Source: Candidatus Omnitrophota bacterium
GTDB lineage: Bacteria; Omnitrophota; Omnitrophia; Omnitrophales; Aquincolibacteriaceae
Assembly: GCA_023247035.1 (NCBI GenBank)
Contig: JAHFHG010000004.1
Location: 36,917-78,361 of the forward strand
Direction: 5' to 3'
Length of the DNA stretch: 41,445 bases
Positions 9,126-17,182 of the stretch are shown one piece after another. The notes beneath the pieces were generated by a model that was not told the origin of the DNA, made no database searches, and saw only the letters and a list, made by a program, of their open reading frames with translations. The position numbers and the translations under genes are program-made. Positions within the stretch are counted from its first letter, which is position 1. The number at the start of each line of letters is the position of its first letter.

Positions 9126-9596
9126 GGATGAATCCTCCTTCAAAAGCCTCATGTTCACGTTCTAAGTATATTTATAAATACTTTTTAAACTTATTTCAAT
9201 AGTAAGTTTTTAATAGTATTAAAAAAATACTTATTAAGTAATTTATTTATTAATTGATTATTATTGCTATAAATTTTTGTTAGTTTTGTATCTTTATTAC
9301 TACAAATGAAAAGTTAAAATTGGAGTAATTTAAATACGTATTTTTTGTATCTTGGGAAGTAGTCGATAAGCTTAGGGTGTAATCGTAAGAATGAGGAACA
9401 AGGCTGCAGAAAGAATTAAAAATATTTTTCTACAAAATACGCGCCCCTTTTTTTTGCCGATTGAAAAGAGAAATTTTTTCTGCTGCGTAAACGTGGAGCC
9501 AATTTTTTTAAATCGTGAAGATTGATGATTTCAGAGAAATTTGCGGGACGAACAATGGGATGCCCAGAATTTGCGTGCGGAATTCCGTGTTTTGCG
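9126..9596 (-). promoter_or_regulatory. Long AT-rich intergenic region; upstream control region of the beta-helix gene
   Basis: About 470 nt between divergent genes. The part 9170-9320 is the second copy of the conserved upstream block described at 7127-7340 and presumably drives the minus-strand gene. From about 9320 to 9596 I see nothing recognisable: no ORF with support, no RNA gene and no strong hairpin. Confidence 0.45.
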
Positions 9597-9602
9597 TATA
9601 AT
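9597..9602 (+). promoter_or_regulatory. Consensus -10 box (TATAAT) for citrate synthase
   Basis: TATAAT lies only 9 nt before the ATG at 9612, so transcription would begin at or next to the start codon. No Shine-Dalgarno sequence fits in between. A TTGCGT at 9571 is 20 nt upstream, a poor spacing, so the -35 element is uncertain. Confidence 0.5.
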
Positions 9603-9611
9603 AGCGTGCCT

Positions 9612-10781
9612 ATGCCGCCACAAGCCAAGACCTCATCTTCAGATCCGGCAGGTTCCGAGTCCCATTTTGTCAAGGGACTCCAAGGCGTTGTCGCTTCGCA
9701 GACTTCGCTCAGCCTTGTGGACGGCGAGGCGAGCAAACTTTACTACCGCGGCATTCCGATCGAGGAGCTTGCCCAGCAATCTTCTTTTGAAGAGGTTATC
9801 TTTCTCCTTTGGAACGGCCGCCTGCCGCTCAAACCCGAGCTTTCCAGTTTCAAATCCAAACTGGCTTCTTATGAAAATATTCCTGAGGAAGCGTCGCCAA
9901 TCTTGAAGGCCTTCCCGAAAAATGTCCATCCGATGGCGGCGCTTCGGACGCTGGTTTCGGCTTTGGGGCTGTTTGATCCGACCTCGGAAAAAATTGATCT
10001 TGCAAGCACGCAGCTTCACGCCTTTCGCCTCACCGCGTCGCTTCCCACAATCATTTCAGCGTTTTATCGCCTGCGCCAGGGAAAGATCCCGATTTCTCCC
10101 GATCCCAAATTATCTTTTGCCGCGAACTTCCTTTCTATGATGCACGGCAAGGCGCCGCTTCCTGAAATGGAGCGCGCGCTGGACGCTTATCTGATTCTCT
10201 TGGCGGATCACGGCCTGAATGCTTCGACCTTTGCCGCGCGCGTGACGGCTTCCACGCAATCCGATACTTATTCGGCCGTGACTTCAGCGATTGGAACACT
10301 CAAAGGCGATCTGCACGGCTCGGCCAATCAGCGGGCGATGGAAATGATCCTGGAAATCGGGCAGCCTGAAAAAGCGGAAGGCTACGTCCGCAATCTTCTC
10401 GCTCAAAAGAAAAAGGTGATGGGCTTCGGGCACCGGATTTATAAGAAAGAGGATCCGCGCGCGACGGTCTTCCGCGGGATTGCGCGAAAACTCTGCGAGC
10501 GGACGGGCGAGACAAAATGGCTGGCCATTTCGGAACGCGTTGAAAAAGTGATGCTCGAGGAGAAGGGAATCCCTTGCAACGTGGATTTTTTCTCGGCCTC
10601 GGTTTTATATATTTTGGGTTTTCCGGTGGATTTCTTCACGACTGTTTTTGCGGCAAGCCGCGTTGCGGGCTGGACTGCTCACGTCTTGGAACAGCGCGCC
10701 GATAACCGTTTGATCCGTCCCGAGGCGGATTATACGGGGCCGCGGGGCCGGCGCTTTATACCGATCGAACAACGGAAGTGA
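9612..10781 (+). CDS. Citrate synthase (or 2-methylcitrate synthase-like)
   Basis: Condenses acetyl-CoA with oxaloacetate to citrate, the entry step of the TCA cycle. 389 residues, the size of the short Bacillus-type citrate synthases. The catalytic residues are visible: His200 in LADHGLNAS, His274 in MGFGHRIYK and Asp325 in CNVDFFSA. The N-terminal part has the family words LYYRGIPIEEL and FLLWNGRLP. The frame is open back to 9522, but the ATG at 9612 directly follows a TATAAT box and matches the family start. 2-Methylcitrate synthases share the same fold and residues. The TCA neighbours sucCD and sdhAB favour the citrate role. Confidence 0.9.
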   Translation: MPPQAKTSSSDPAGSESHFVKGLQGVVASQTSLSLVDGEASKLYYRGIPIEELAQQSSFEEVIFLLWNGRLPLKPELSSFKSKLASYENIPEEASPILKAFPKNVHPMAALRTLVSALGLFDPTSEKIDLASTQLHAFRLTASLPTIISAFYRLRQGKIPISPDPKLSFAANFLSMMHGKAPLPEMERALDAYLILLADHGLNASTFAARVTASTQSDTYSAVTSAIGTLKGDLHGSANQRAMEMILEIGQPEKAEGYVRNLLAQKKKVMGFGHRIYKKEDPRATVFRGIARKLCERTGETKWLAISERVEKVMLEEKGIPCNVDFFSASVLYILGFPVDFFTTVFAASRVAGWTAHVLEQRADNRLIRPEADYTGPRGRRFIPIEQRK

Positions 10782-10803
10782 AATCTAATTCCAGAACTTT
10801 TCG

Positions 10804-10838
10804 TGTCATTCCCGGTTAAAACATTCGGGACAGACAAG
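10804..10838. repeat. Degenerate half copy of the dispersed palindromic repeat (R3)
   Basis: TGTCATTCCCGG, a short spacer, then TTCGGGACAGACAA. This is a shortened, mutated hairpin of the same family, located between citrate synthase and sucC. Confidence 0.5.
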
Positions 10839-10872
10839 GAAGAAACTAAAATTGTAATTGTAAACAACCCTC

Positions 10873-12036
10873 TTGAATATTCACGAATATCAAGCCAAAG
10901 AAATTTTCAAACGCTACGCAATCCCCGTCAATGAAGGTTCGGTCGCTCAAACCGCCGAGGAGGCCTTTGAGATCGCCAAAAAGCTGCGCGGGGCCGGGCA
11001 TTTTTTTGCCGTCAAAGCCCAGATTCACGCCGGTGGAAGGGGAAAGGGCGGCGGGATTAAAATTGTCAAAACTCCTGAGGAAGTCAAAGCGGCCGCCCGG
11101 AATCTGCTCGGAAAAAAATTAACGACGCCGCAGACCGGGGGCGAAGGCAAGCTTGTATCGCAGGTGTTTGTGGAAGCGACGGCAGAAATCGAGAAGGAAT
11201 ATTATGCGAGTATTGCCCTTGACCGGAGCGCGGCCCGGCCTTGCCTGATCGTCTCGGAGGCCGGCGGAATGGACATTGAAGAAGTGGCGGCGCGCGAGCC
11301 GGAAAAAATTTTCAAGCGGCTTTTTTCTCCCCAAGACGGGCTGGGTCCGGATGAAGCCGCCTCCGCCGCGAATCAATTGACCCGGGATTCCCGGACCGCA
11401 CAGATTTTCGCCTCTCTTTTTCAGCCGCTTGCGAAACTTTTTTTGGATTTGGACGCGTCTTTAGTAGAAATCAACCCCTTGGCGGTGATGAGTTCAGGAG
11501 AGGTCATCGCGATCGACGCCAAGATTAATTTTGACGATAACGGCCTTTACCGCCATCCCGAGATTGCTGCGCTGCGCGATCCCAGCCAGGAAGATCCGCG
11601 CGAAGTGGAAGCCAAAAAATATGAGCTCAGTTACGTCGGCCTGGACGGAAATATCGGCTGCATCGTCAACGGGGCGGGCCTTGCAATGGCGACGATGGAC
11701 ATTATCAAATTTGCCGGCGGGGAGCCTGCGAATTTTTTGGACGTGGGCGGCGGGGCAAGCAAAGAAAAAGTAGCGGCGGCATTCAAGATCATTTTGCAGG
11801 ATCCCAAGGTCCGGGCGATTTTGGTCAACATTTTCGGCGGGATTATGCGCTGCGACGTGGTGGCCGAAGGGATTCTCGCGGCCGTCAAGGAAGTCGGAGT
11901 GAAGGTGCCGCTTGTGGCGCGTCTGGAAGGGACTAACGTCAATGAAGGGAAAGAAATTTTAAAAAAATCGGGACTGAATATTATTTCCGCTTCGACTTTT
12001 GCCGAAGCTGCGGAGAAAGTGGTAGCGGCACTATAA
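10873..12036 (+). CDS. sucC: Succinyl-CoA ligase (ADP/GDP-forming) beta subunit
   Basis: Beta subunit of the TCA enzyme that interconverts succinyl-CoA and succinate with substrate-level phosphorylation. 387 residues, the standard length. Start is a TTG: it is the only codon that gives the conserved MNIHEYQAKEIFKRY beginning. Seen are the ATP-grasp glycine region HAGGRGKGGGIK, SLVEINPLAV with metal-binding residues, and the CoA-ligase signature CDVVAEGILAA near the C-terminus. sucD follows after 24 nt. There is no recognisable ribosome binding site before the TTG, which may lower translation or indicate a different initiation mode. Confidence 0.95.
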   Translation: MNIHEYQAKEIFKRYAIPVNEGSVAQTAEEAFEIAKKLRGAGHFFAVKAQIHAGGRGKGGGIKIVKTPEEVKAAARNLLGKKLTTPQTGGEGKLVSQVFVEATAEIEKEYYASIALDRSAARPCLIVSEAGGMDIEEVAAREPEKIFKRLFSPQDGLGPDEAASAANQLTRDSRTAQIFASLFQPLAKLFLDLDASLVEINPLAVMSSGEVIAIDAKINFDDNGLYRHPEIAALRDPSQEDPREVEAKKYELSYVGLDGNIGCIVNGAGLAMATMDIIKFAGGEPANFLDVGGGASKEKVAAAFKIILQDPKVRAILVNIFGGIMRCDVVAEGILAAVKEVGVKVPLVARLEGTNVNEGKEILKKSGLNIISASTFAEAAEKVVAAL

Positions 12037-12060
12037 ATCCAAATTCATTTGAATTTTTAT

Positions 12061-12966
12061 ATGAGCATTCTCGTCAATAAAAACACCAAAGTTATCGTCC
12101 AAGGCATTACCGGCAAGCACGGTTCTTTCCACGCTGAAAGAATGATCGAGTACGGAACCAAGATCGTGGGCGGCGTAACTCCCGGAAAAGGGGGACAGCA
12201 AATCCACGGTGTCCCTGTTTTTAATAAAGTTCGCGAAGCGGCGGAGCAAACCGGCGCCGCGGCCACGGTGATTTATGTGCCCGCGCCTTTTGCGATCCAA
12301 GCGATTCGTGAAGCCGGGGAGGCGGGCATCTCTCTGATTGTCTGCATCACCGAAGGCGTTCCCGCGCTGGATATGGCGAGAATTAAGGGCTGGCTTCTTG
12401 AAAAAGAGATCACGCTGATCGGCCCCAATTGTCCGGGCGTGATTACTCCGGAAGAATGCAAAATCGGCATCATGCCGGGCTACATTCATAAGAAAGGCCC
12501 GATCGGGGTCGTCTCGCGGAGCGGGACACTGACCTACGAAGCGGTCTGGCAGCTTTCAGGACGCGGGCTCGGGCAGTCCACGTGCGTGGGGATCGGCGGC
12601 GATGCCGTTGTGGGGACGAGCTTTGTGGACGTGCTTCGCCTTTTTGAATCGGACCCGCAGACCCGGGCCATCGTTATGATCGGCGAGATCGGCGGAAATG
12701 CGGAGGAGGAGGCCGCGGCTTTTATCGAGGAAAATGTCCGCAAGCCCGTGGTCGCTTTTATCGCCGGCAGCAATGCGCCGGAAGGAAAACGAATGGGACA
12801 TGCGGGCGCCATTATTTCAGGAGGATCGGGAAAAGCCGAAAACAAAATCCGCCGCCTTCAGGCCGCGGGCGTGGTGATCGCGCCCAGCCCGGCCTTGATC
12901 GGCGAAACCATGGAACAGGTCTATAAGAAACATGATGAGCAAAAATCTCGACCACGAGTACGATGA
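12061..12966 (+). CDS. sucD: Succinyl-CoA ligase alpha subunit
   Basis: CoA-binding and phospho-histidine subunit of succinyl-CoA ligase, partner of SucC. 301 residues from the ATG at 12061; a longer reading from a TTG at 12049 adds only four residues and breaks the family start [18 protein letters not shown]. The phosphorylated histidine is His247 in [10 protein letters not shown]. The CoA-binding N-domain has [11 protein letters not shown], and the middle has IGPNCPGVI. The last 35 nt overlap the following ATP-grasp gene, so the two are probably translationally coupled. Confidence 0.95.
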   Translation: MSILVNKNTKVIVQGITGKHGSFHAERMIEYGTKIVGGVTPGKGGQQIHGVPVFNKVREAAEQTGAAATVIYVPAPFAIQAIREAGEAGISLIVCITEGVPALDMARIKGWLLEKEITLIGPNCPGVITPEECKIGIMPGYIHKKGPIGVVSRSGTLTYEAVWQLSGRGLGQSTCVGIGGDAVVGTSFVDVLRLFESDPQTRAIVMIGEIGGNAEEEAAAFIEENVRKPVVAFIAGSNAPEGKRMGHAGAIISGGSGKAENKIRRLQAAGVVIAPSPALIGETMEQVYKKHDEQKSRPRVR

Positions 12967-14284
12967 ATATCTTAAGGCCCGCGAAAGCGAAGCGGTCCCG
13001 GCCATTGAACGCTTCAATAAGCAGCTCCAGCAAAGTTTTTTCCGTTACGGCCGTTTCACCATTCCCACGTTTTATAAAGCGCATTTTCTCACGCCCCAGC
13101 AGGAACATCTCTTAAAGCGCGCCGCATCGACGCTCGCGCAAATTATCAATAACGCGATCCGGCTCTATTTCGAAGAGGGGCACCTTTCGTATGTTTTTCG
13201 CCTGCCTCCCGAGGCCGCGGAGCTGATCAAAATCGATCCCGGCTATTCCCAGACCATGGTTTTTGCCCGTTTCGATGCGCTGCTGGAGGGCGAGTCCTTG
13301 AAGATCATCGAATTCAACTGTGATTCCCCGGCCGGCGGTTCTTATACGGACCAGCTTGAGGAGATTTTGCTGGCTGAGGCTCCCTTGCAGGATTTTTTCA
13401 GTAAATACCATTTCAAGCTTTCCTCTAGGACACAGCATATTTTAAACGGCCTGCTTTCGGCCTACGAGGAATTCGGCGGGCTTGAGTCGCCCCAAATTGC
13501 GGTGGTCGACTGGAAGCACGTCCGCACCATGCCCGAGCTGGAATACCTGAAGAGTTTTTTTGAAGCACGCGGCTACAAGACGACGATCGCGGACCCGCGC
13601 GAATTAAAATATAAAGGCGGAAAGCTCTACCACAAAAATTTTCGCGTTCACATTATCCACCGCCGCGTGGTTTTTGACGAGCTCCTCGAACGGCTGGACG
13701 AAGTCGAGGATATGATCAAGGCCTACCGCGACCGCGCGGTGTGTATGGTCAATTCGCTGCGTTCCAAGCTGGCGTCGACCAAGGCCTTTCTTTCCGTTTT
13801 GACCAATCCCGAGTACGACCATTTTTTTACGGAAAGTGAAAACAAAATCAAACGCGAGCACATTCCCTGGACGAGGCGGCTTGAGGACGCGGAGGATTTC
13901 TACGGCCGCAAAAAAGTTTACCTGATCGATTTTTTAAAGGACGAGAAGGACACGCTGGTTCTCAAACCGTCCTCCGGGTTCGGGGGGAAAAACGTTACGA
14001 TCGGCAGGGAGACCCGGGACGACGACTGGAATGCGGCCATTGACAAGGCGCTTAAGGAAGACTGGGTCGTTCAGGAGTTTGTGAACGTCCCTATCCTTAC
14101 GGTTCCGGTTGTCATCAATCAGAGGCTTGATTTCGCGTATAAAAAATATAATTTCAACCTGCTTTCCTGCGCCGGAAAATACGCGGGCGGTTTTGTGCGC
14201 CTCAGTGATGAGTCGATGATCAATGTCGCGCACGGCGGGGGATTGATTCCCTCGCTTGCAAGTGAACATATCCCGGAGCGCTAA
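12932..14284 (+). CDS. Circularly permuted ATP-grasp family protein
   Basis: 450 residues with features of the circularly permuted ATP-grasp / glutathionylspermidine-synthase-like superfamily. These include an early [14 protein letters not shown] loop, a central domain beginning IAVVDWKH, a late nucleotide-binding glycine loop [17 protein letters not shown], and a closing metal-binding segment with VVINQRLDF. Such enzymes form amide bonds between a carboxylate and an amine using ATP; the substrates here are unknown. It overlaps sucD by 35 nt, and a polyamine-synthesis cluster lies about 1.4 kb downstream, which would fit an amine substrate but does not prove it. Two in-frame ATGs (12932, 12935) are equally possible. 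The last residues (HGGGLIPSL) look like an intact C-terminus. Confidence 0.7.
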   Translation: MMSKNLDHEYDEYLKARESEAVPAIERFNKQLQQSFFRYGRFTIPTFYKAHFLTPQQEHLLKRAASTLAQIINNAIRLYFEEGHLSYVFRLPPEAAELIKIDPGYSQTMVFARFDALLEGESLKIIEFNCDSPAGGSYTDQLEEILLAEAPLQDFFSKYHFKLSSRTQHILNGLLSAYEEFGGLESPQIAVVDWKHVRTMPELEYLKSFFEARGYKTTIADPRELKYKGGKLYHKNFRVHIIHRRVVFDELLERLDEVEDMIKAYRDRAVCMVNSLRSKLASTKAFLSVLTNPEYDHFFTESENKIKREHIPWTRRLEDAEDFYGRKKVYLIDFLKDEKDTLVLKPSSGFGGKNVTIGRETRDDDWNAAIDKALKEDWVVQEFVNVPILTVPVVINQRLDFAYKKYNFNLLSCAGKYAGGFVRLSDESMINVAHGGGLIPSLASEHIPER

Positions 14285-14296
14285 CCCAAACGGATC

Positions 14297-14313
14297 GTTG
14301 CCGAGGAGGCAAC
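14297..14313 (+). promoter_or_regulatory. Hairpin displaying the ribosome binding site of the DUF2203 gene
   Basis: GTTGCC-gagga-GGCAAC is a perfect 6-bp stem with the purine Shine-Dalgarno core in its loop and right arm, 4 nt before the ATG at 14318. Confidence 0.4.
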
Positions 14314-14317
14314 CCTT

Positions 14318-14740
14318 ATGAAGACACCGCCTCGCATCTTCTCACTGGAAGAAGCCAACGCCCTTTTGCCTGAAATTGAGGCCATCCTATGCCGGATCGC
14401 GGGAAAAAAGGAATCCTACGACCGCCTGCACGACCAGATCCTGATGCAGGAGCTCATTTGCCAGTCCTCGAAATTTTCGGCCATGCAAACGCATACGGCT
14501 GAGCAGAAAATCGACGACGACGCCAAAACGCTCGAAGAGGCCTGGGCCTCGCTCCAAAAAGAAGTGGATGAAATTTTAAGTTTGGGTTGTATCGTGCGCA
14601 GCATGGAGCGGGGCTGGATTGATTTTTGGGGACGGCACGAAGGAGCCCAGGTTTATTTTTGCTGGAAAAAGGGAGAAAAAACGATTCAATATTATCACTG
14701 CGTCCGCGGCACGCAGACCGGCCGCCATCTTTTGAGTTGA
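14318..14740 (+). CDS. DUF2203 family protein
   Basis: 140 residues matching the DUF2203 layout. It opens with FSLEEANALLPEIEAIL, continues with a charged helical middle likely to form a hairpin of long helices, and ends with the conserved block GCIVRSMERGWIDFWGR, YFCWKKGEKTIQYYH and a GR near the C-terminus. The family is found across bacteria and has no established function. The gene is 33 nt after the ATP-grasp gene and has its own strong ribosome binding site held in a small hairpin. Confidence 0.8.
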   Translation: MKTPPRIFSLEEANALLPEIEAILCRIAGKKESYDRLHDQILMQELICQSSKFSAMQTHTAEQKIDDDAKTLEEAWASLQKEVDEILSLGCIVRSMERGWIDFWGRHEGAQVYFCWKKGEKTIQYYHCVRGTQTGRHLLS

Positions 14741-14756
14741 ATCGCCGCCAGTTGTC

Positions 14757-14785
14757 TTGACAAAAAAATCCTCGGACGTTATATT
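14757..14785 (+). promoter_or_regulatory. Near-perfect sigma-70 promoter of mutM
   Basis: TTGACA at 14757-14762, a 17-nt spacer, then TATATT at 14780-14785. The ATG of mutM begins 8 nt after the -10 box, so the predicted transcript has no or almost no leader. Confidence 0.75.
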
Positions 14786-14793
14786 CACCCGCG

Positions 14794-15615
14794 ATGCCTG
14801 AACTCCCTGAAATTGAAACCTTGGCGCGGCAAATTCGTCCGCGGGTTTGCGGCCTGGTTTTTTCCCAAGTGACGATGACCGAGCCTACTATTCTCAAAAC
14901 GTCCGCTCCCATTTTGAAAAAGGAACTTCCCGGGAGAAAAGTCCAAACCATTTTCCGTCAGGCAAAATTTTTGGTTTTTGAACTCAGCGGGAAGCTCAAC
15001 CTGTGGTTTCATCTGGGAATGACGGGGCAGCTTTTTTGGGCCGGTCCGGAGTTCCCCCGGGACAAGCACGTCCACGCCGTCCTGGAATTCGAAAATTCTC
15101 CGCAAGGCCTGATATTCCGGGACATCAGGAAATTCGGAAAAATTTTCATGTCCAACGGCCGGGCGGATTCATGGCCTGAAGGAGTAAAGCCGTTTGCGAA
15201 GGATCCCTTGGAACTGAGCCGGGAAAATTTTATAGAAATTTTGAGGCGGCGGGCCGGAAAAATTAAAAGTTTATTGCTCAACCAAAGGGTAATGTCGGGT
15301 TTGGGAAATATTTACGCGGACGAAAGCCTTTTTGAGGCGCGTGTTCATCCCCGCTCCAAACCCGCGCGTTTAAGTGCGAAAAGGCTGGAAAATCTTTATT
15401 TCTCGATCCGGAAGGTTCTGGAACTGGCCATCCAGCACGGCGGATCGAGCATTGATGATTATATTCACGCCGACGGCCGGCGCGGTGATTTTCAAAATCA
15501 CCACAAAGTTTATGGACGGGAAGAAGATCCCTGCATTGATTGCGGCGCCCGGATCCGGCGGATACGCCTTTCCGGCCGCAGTTCATTTTTCTGTCCACAT
15601 TGTCAAAAGTTCTAA
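14794..15615 (+). CDS. mutM: Formamidopyrimidine-DNA glycosylase (Fpg)
   Basis: Base-excision repair enzyme that removes 8-oxoguanine and formamidopyrimidines and nicks the strand at the abasic site. 273 residues. The N-terminus MPELPEIET supplies the catalytic Pro2 and Glu3. Next come the beta-core with FRQAKFLVFEL, the helix-two-turn-helix segment NQRVMSGLGNIYADESLF, and a C-terminal zinc finger CIDC...CPHC. All family hallmarks are intact. Its own promoter lies in the 53-nt gap after the DUF2203 gene, and the position of that promoter implies a leaderless mRNA. Confidence 0.96.
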   Translation: MPELPEIETLARQIRPRVCGLVFSQVTMTEPTILKTSAPILKKELPGRKVQTIFRQAKFLVFELSGKLNLWFHLGMTGQLFWAGPEFPRDKHVHAVLEFENSPQGLIFRDIRKFGKIFMSNGRADSWPEGVKPFAKDPLELSRENFIEILRRRAGKIKSLLLNQRVMSGLGNIYADESLFEARVHPRSKPARLSAKRLENLYFSIRKVLELAIQHGGSSIDDYIHADGRRGDFQNHHKVYGREEDPCIDCGARIRRIRLSGRSSFFCPHCQKF

Positions 15616-15642
15616 AAATAGAAAGTTAAAAAGGAGAACAGA

Positions 15643-16188
15643 GTGATATTACCCAAAAAGATTTTTTTGACCAAAGGCGCCGGAACCCACAAAGAAAAAC
15701 TTTCCAGTTTTGAGCTGGCCCTGCGCGACGCGGGCATTGCTCCGTTTAATATTGTCCGCGTTTCGAGTATTTATCCTCCGTATTGCAAACTTATTTCCAA
15801 AGAAGCGGGCCTCAAATATTTGACGCCGGGACAGGTCCTTTTCACCGTGGTTGCCGAGTGCGCCACGAATGAACCCAACCGGCTGATCGCCTCTTCCGTG
15901 GGAATGGCGCTTCCCAAAAAACCGGATCAGTACGGGTATCTTTCCGAAGCCCACACCTACGGCTGGACGGAAAAAAGGACGGGAGAATACGCCGAAGACC
16001 TTGCCGCGAGTATGCTGGCTACGATTTTGGGAGTGAAGTTTGATCCAGATGAAAGTTACGACAAAAAAAAGGAAATTTGGAAAATCTCCAACGAAATCGT
16101 AAAAACTACGGCCATCACGCAAAGCGCGATCGGGGATAAAAACGGAAGCTGGACCACGGTGATCGCCGCCGCGGTTCTCATTCATTAA
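15643..16188 (+). CDS. pdaD: Pyruvoyl-dependent arginine decarboxylase
   Basis: Decarboxylates arginine to agmatine. 181 residues, start GTG with AGGAG upstream. The proenzyme self-cleaves in the motif VRVSSIYPP; cleavage between Ser41 and Ser42 would turn Ser42 into the pyruvoyl cofactor. Other family words are FLTKGAGTHKEKLSSFE at the N-terminus, VVAECATNEPNRLIASSVGMA and SEAHTYGWTEKRTGEYAEDLA. This archaeal/chlamydial-type enzyme differs from the PLP-dependent SpeA. The two enzymes that take agmatine on to putrescine follow directly, so the three genes form a complete pathway. Confidence 0.93.
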   Translation: MILPKKIFLTKGAGTHKEKLSSFELALRDAGIAPFNIVRVSSIYPPYCKLISKEAGLKYLTPGQVLFTVVAECATNEPNRLIASSVGMALPKKPDQYGYLSEAHTYGWTEKRTGEYAEDLAASMLATILGVKFDPDESYDKKKEIWKISNEIVKTTAITQSAIGDKNGSWTTVIAAAVLIH

Positions 16189-16200
16189 ATCACCCAAAGG

Positions 16201-16289
16201 TTGTCATTCCCGCGGAAGCGGGAATCCACGGTTTCAATTAAGCAGACACCCAATTCTGGATTCCCGATAAAATCATTCGGGAATGACAA
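16201..16289. repeat. Dispersed palindromic repeat, copy R4
   Basis: Begins TTGTCATTCCCGCGG and ends TTCGGGAATGACAA, with two hairpins: CCCGCggaaGCGGG at the left, and ATTCCCGAtaaaatcatTCGGGAAT at the right. It occupies the spacer between pdaD and aguB, and its last bases supply an in-frame ATG for aguB. Confidence 0.85.
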
Positions 16290-16294
16290 AAAAT

Positions 16295-17182
16295 ATGAAA
16301 AATCCCTCGACCGTCTCTATCGGCCTGATCCAAATGTCCTCGGCCGCCGGCCCGGAGGCGAACCTTAAAAAGGCCGTTCAGAAAATTACGGAAGCCTCGC
16401 AAAAAGGCGCCGAGATCGTTTGCCTTCAAGAGCTTTTCCGCACTCGTTATTTCTGCCAGGAATACGATTCCGAAAATTTCAGCCTTGCAGAAACAATCCC
16501 GGGCCCCACCACGGATAAACTTTCCCAGCTTGCGAAACAGAAATCCATCGTGATCCTCGCCGCGCTGTTTGAAAAAAGGGCCGAGGGGATTTATCACAAT
16601 ACGGCGGTTGTGATCGATGCGGACGGATCGATCCGCGGGAAATACCGGAAAATGCACATCCCCGACGATCCGCATTTTTACGAAAAATTTTATTTCACGC
16701 CCGGCGATTTGGGATTCCAGACTTATCAAACGAAATACGCCAAAATCGGCGTGCTGATTTGCTGGGATCAGTGGTTTCCCGAGGCCGCGCGGCTGACGGC
16801 GCTCGGCGGGGCGCAGATTCTTTTTTATCCGACGGCGATCGGCTGGCACGAGTCCGAACCGCCCAAGATGGCCAAAGCGCAGCTTGCGGGCTGGGAGGTT
16901 GTCCAGCGCGGGCACGCGGTCGCAAATGAAATTTTTGTGGCTGCGGCTAACCGGGTGGGAAAAGAAGGCCCCCTCGCCTTCTGGGGAAATTCGTTTGTCT
17001 CGGATCCTTTTGGGACCGTGATCGGCCGGGCCTCTGAAACCCGAGAAGAAAACCTGATTGTGAAGTGCGACCTTTCCAAAATCGAACAGATCCGCCAAAG
17101 CTGGCCTTTCTTGAGAGACCGCCGGATCGACGCCTACAGCCCGATCGCGGCCCGTTTTTTAGATGAATCCCTCCCCGACTAA
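16295..17182 (+). CDS. aguB: N-carbamoylputrescine amidase
   Basis: Hydrolyses N-carbamoylputrescine to putrescine, CO2 and ammonia; a nitrilase-superfamily enzyme. About 295 residues. The Glu-Lys-Cys triad is visible: Glu46 in CLQELFRT, Lys119 in YRKMHIPDDP and Cys156 in VLICWDQWFPEAAR. The IPDDPHFYEKFYFTPGD stretch is typical of AguB. Two ATGs compete: 16283 lies inside the palindromic repeat, 16295 is just beyond it; the second is preferred. Neither has a good ribosome binding site. The 3' end overlaps aguA by 20 nt. Confidence 0.93.
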   Translation: MKNPSTVSIGLIQMSSAAGPEANLKKAVQKITEASQKGAEIVCLQELFRTRYFCQEYDSENFSLAETIPGPTTDKLSQLAKQKSIVILAALFEKRAEGIYHNTAVVIDADGSIRGKYRKMHIPDDPHFYEKFYFTPGDLGFQTYQTKYAKIGVLICWDQWFPEAARLTALGGAQILFYPTAIGWHESEPPKMAKAQLAGWEVVQRGHAVANEIFVAAANRVGKEGPLAFWGNSFVSDPFGTVIGRASETREENLIVKCDLSKIEQIRQSWPFLRDRRIDAYSPIAARFLDESLPD

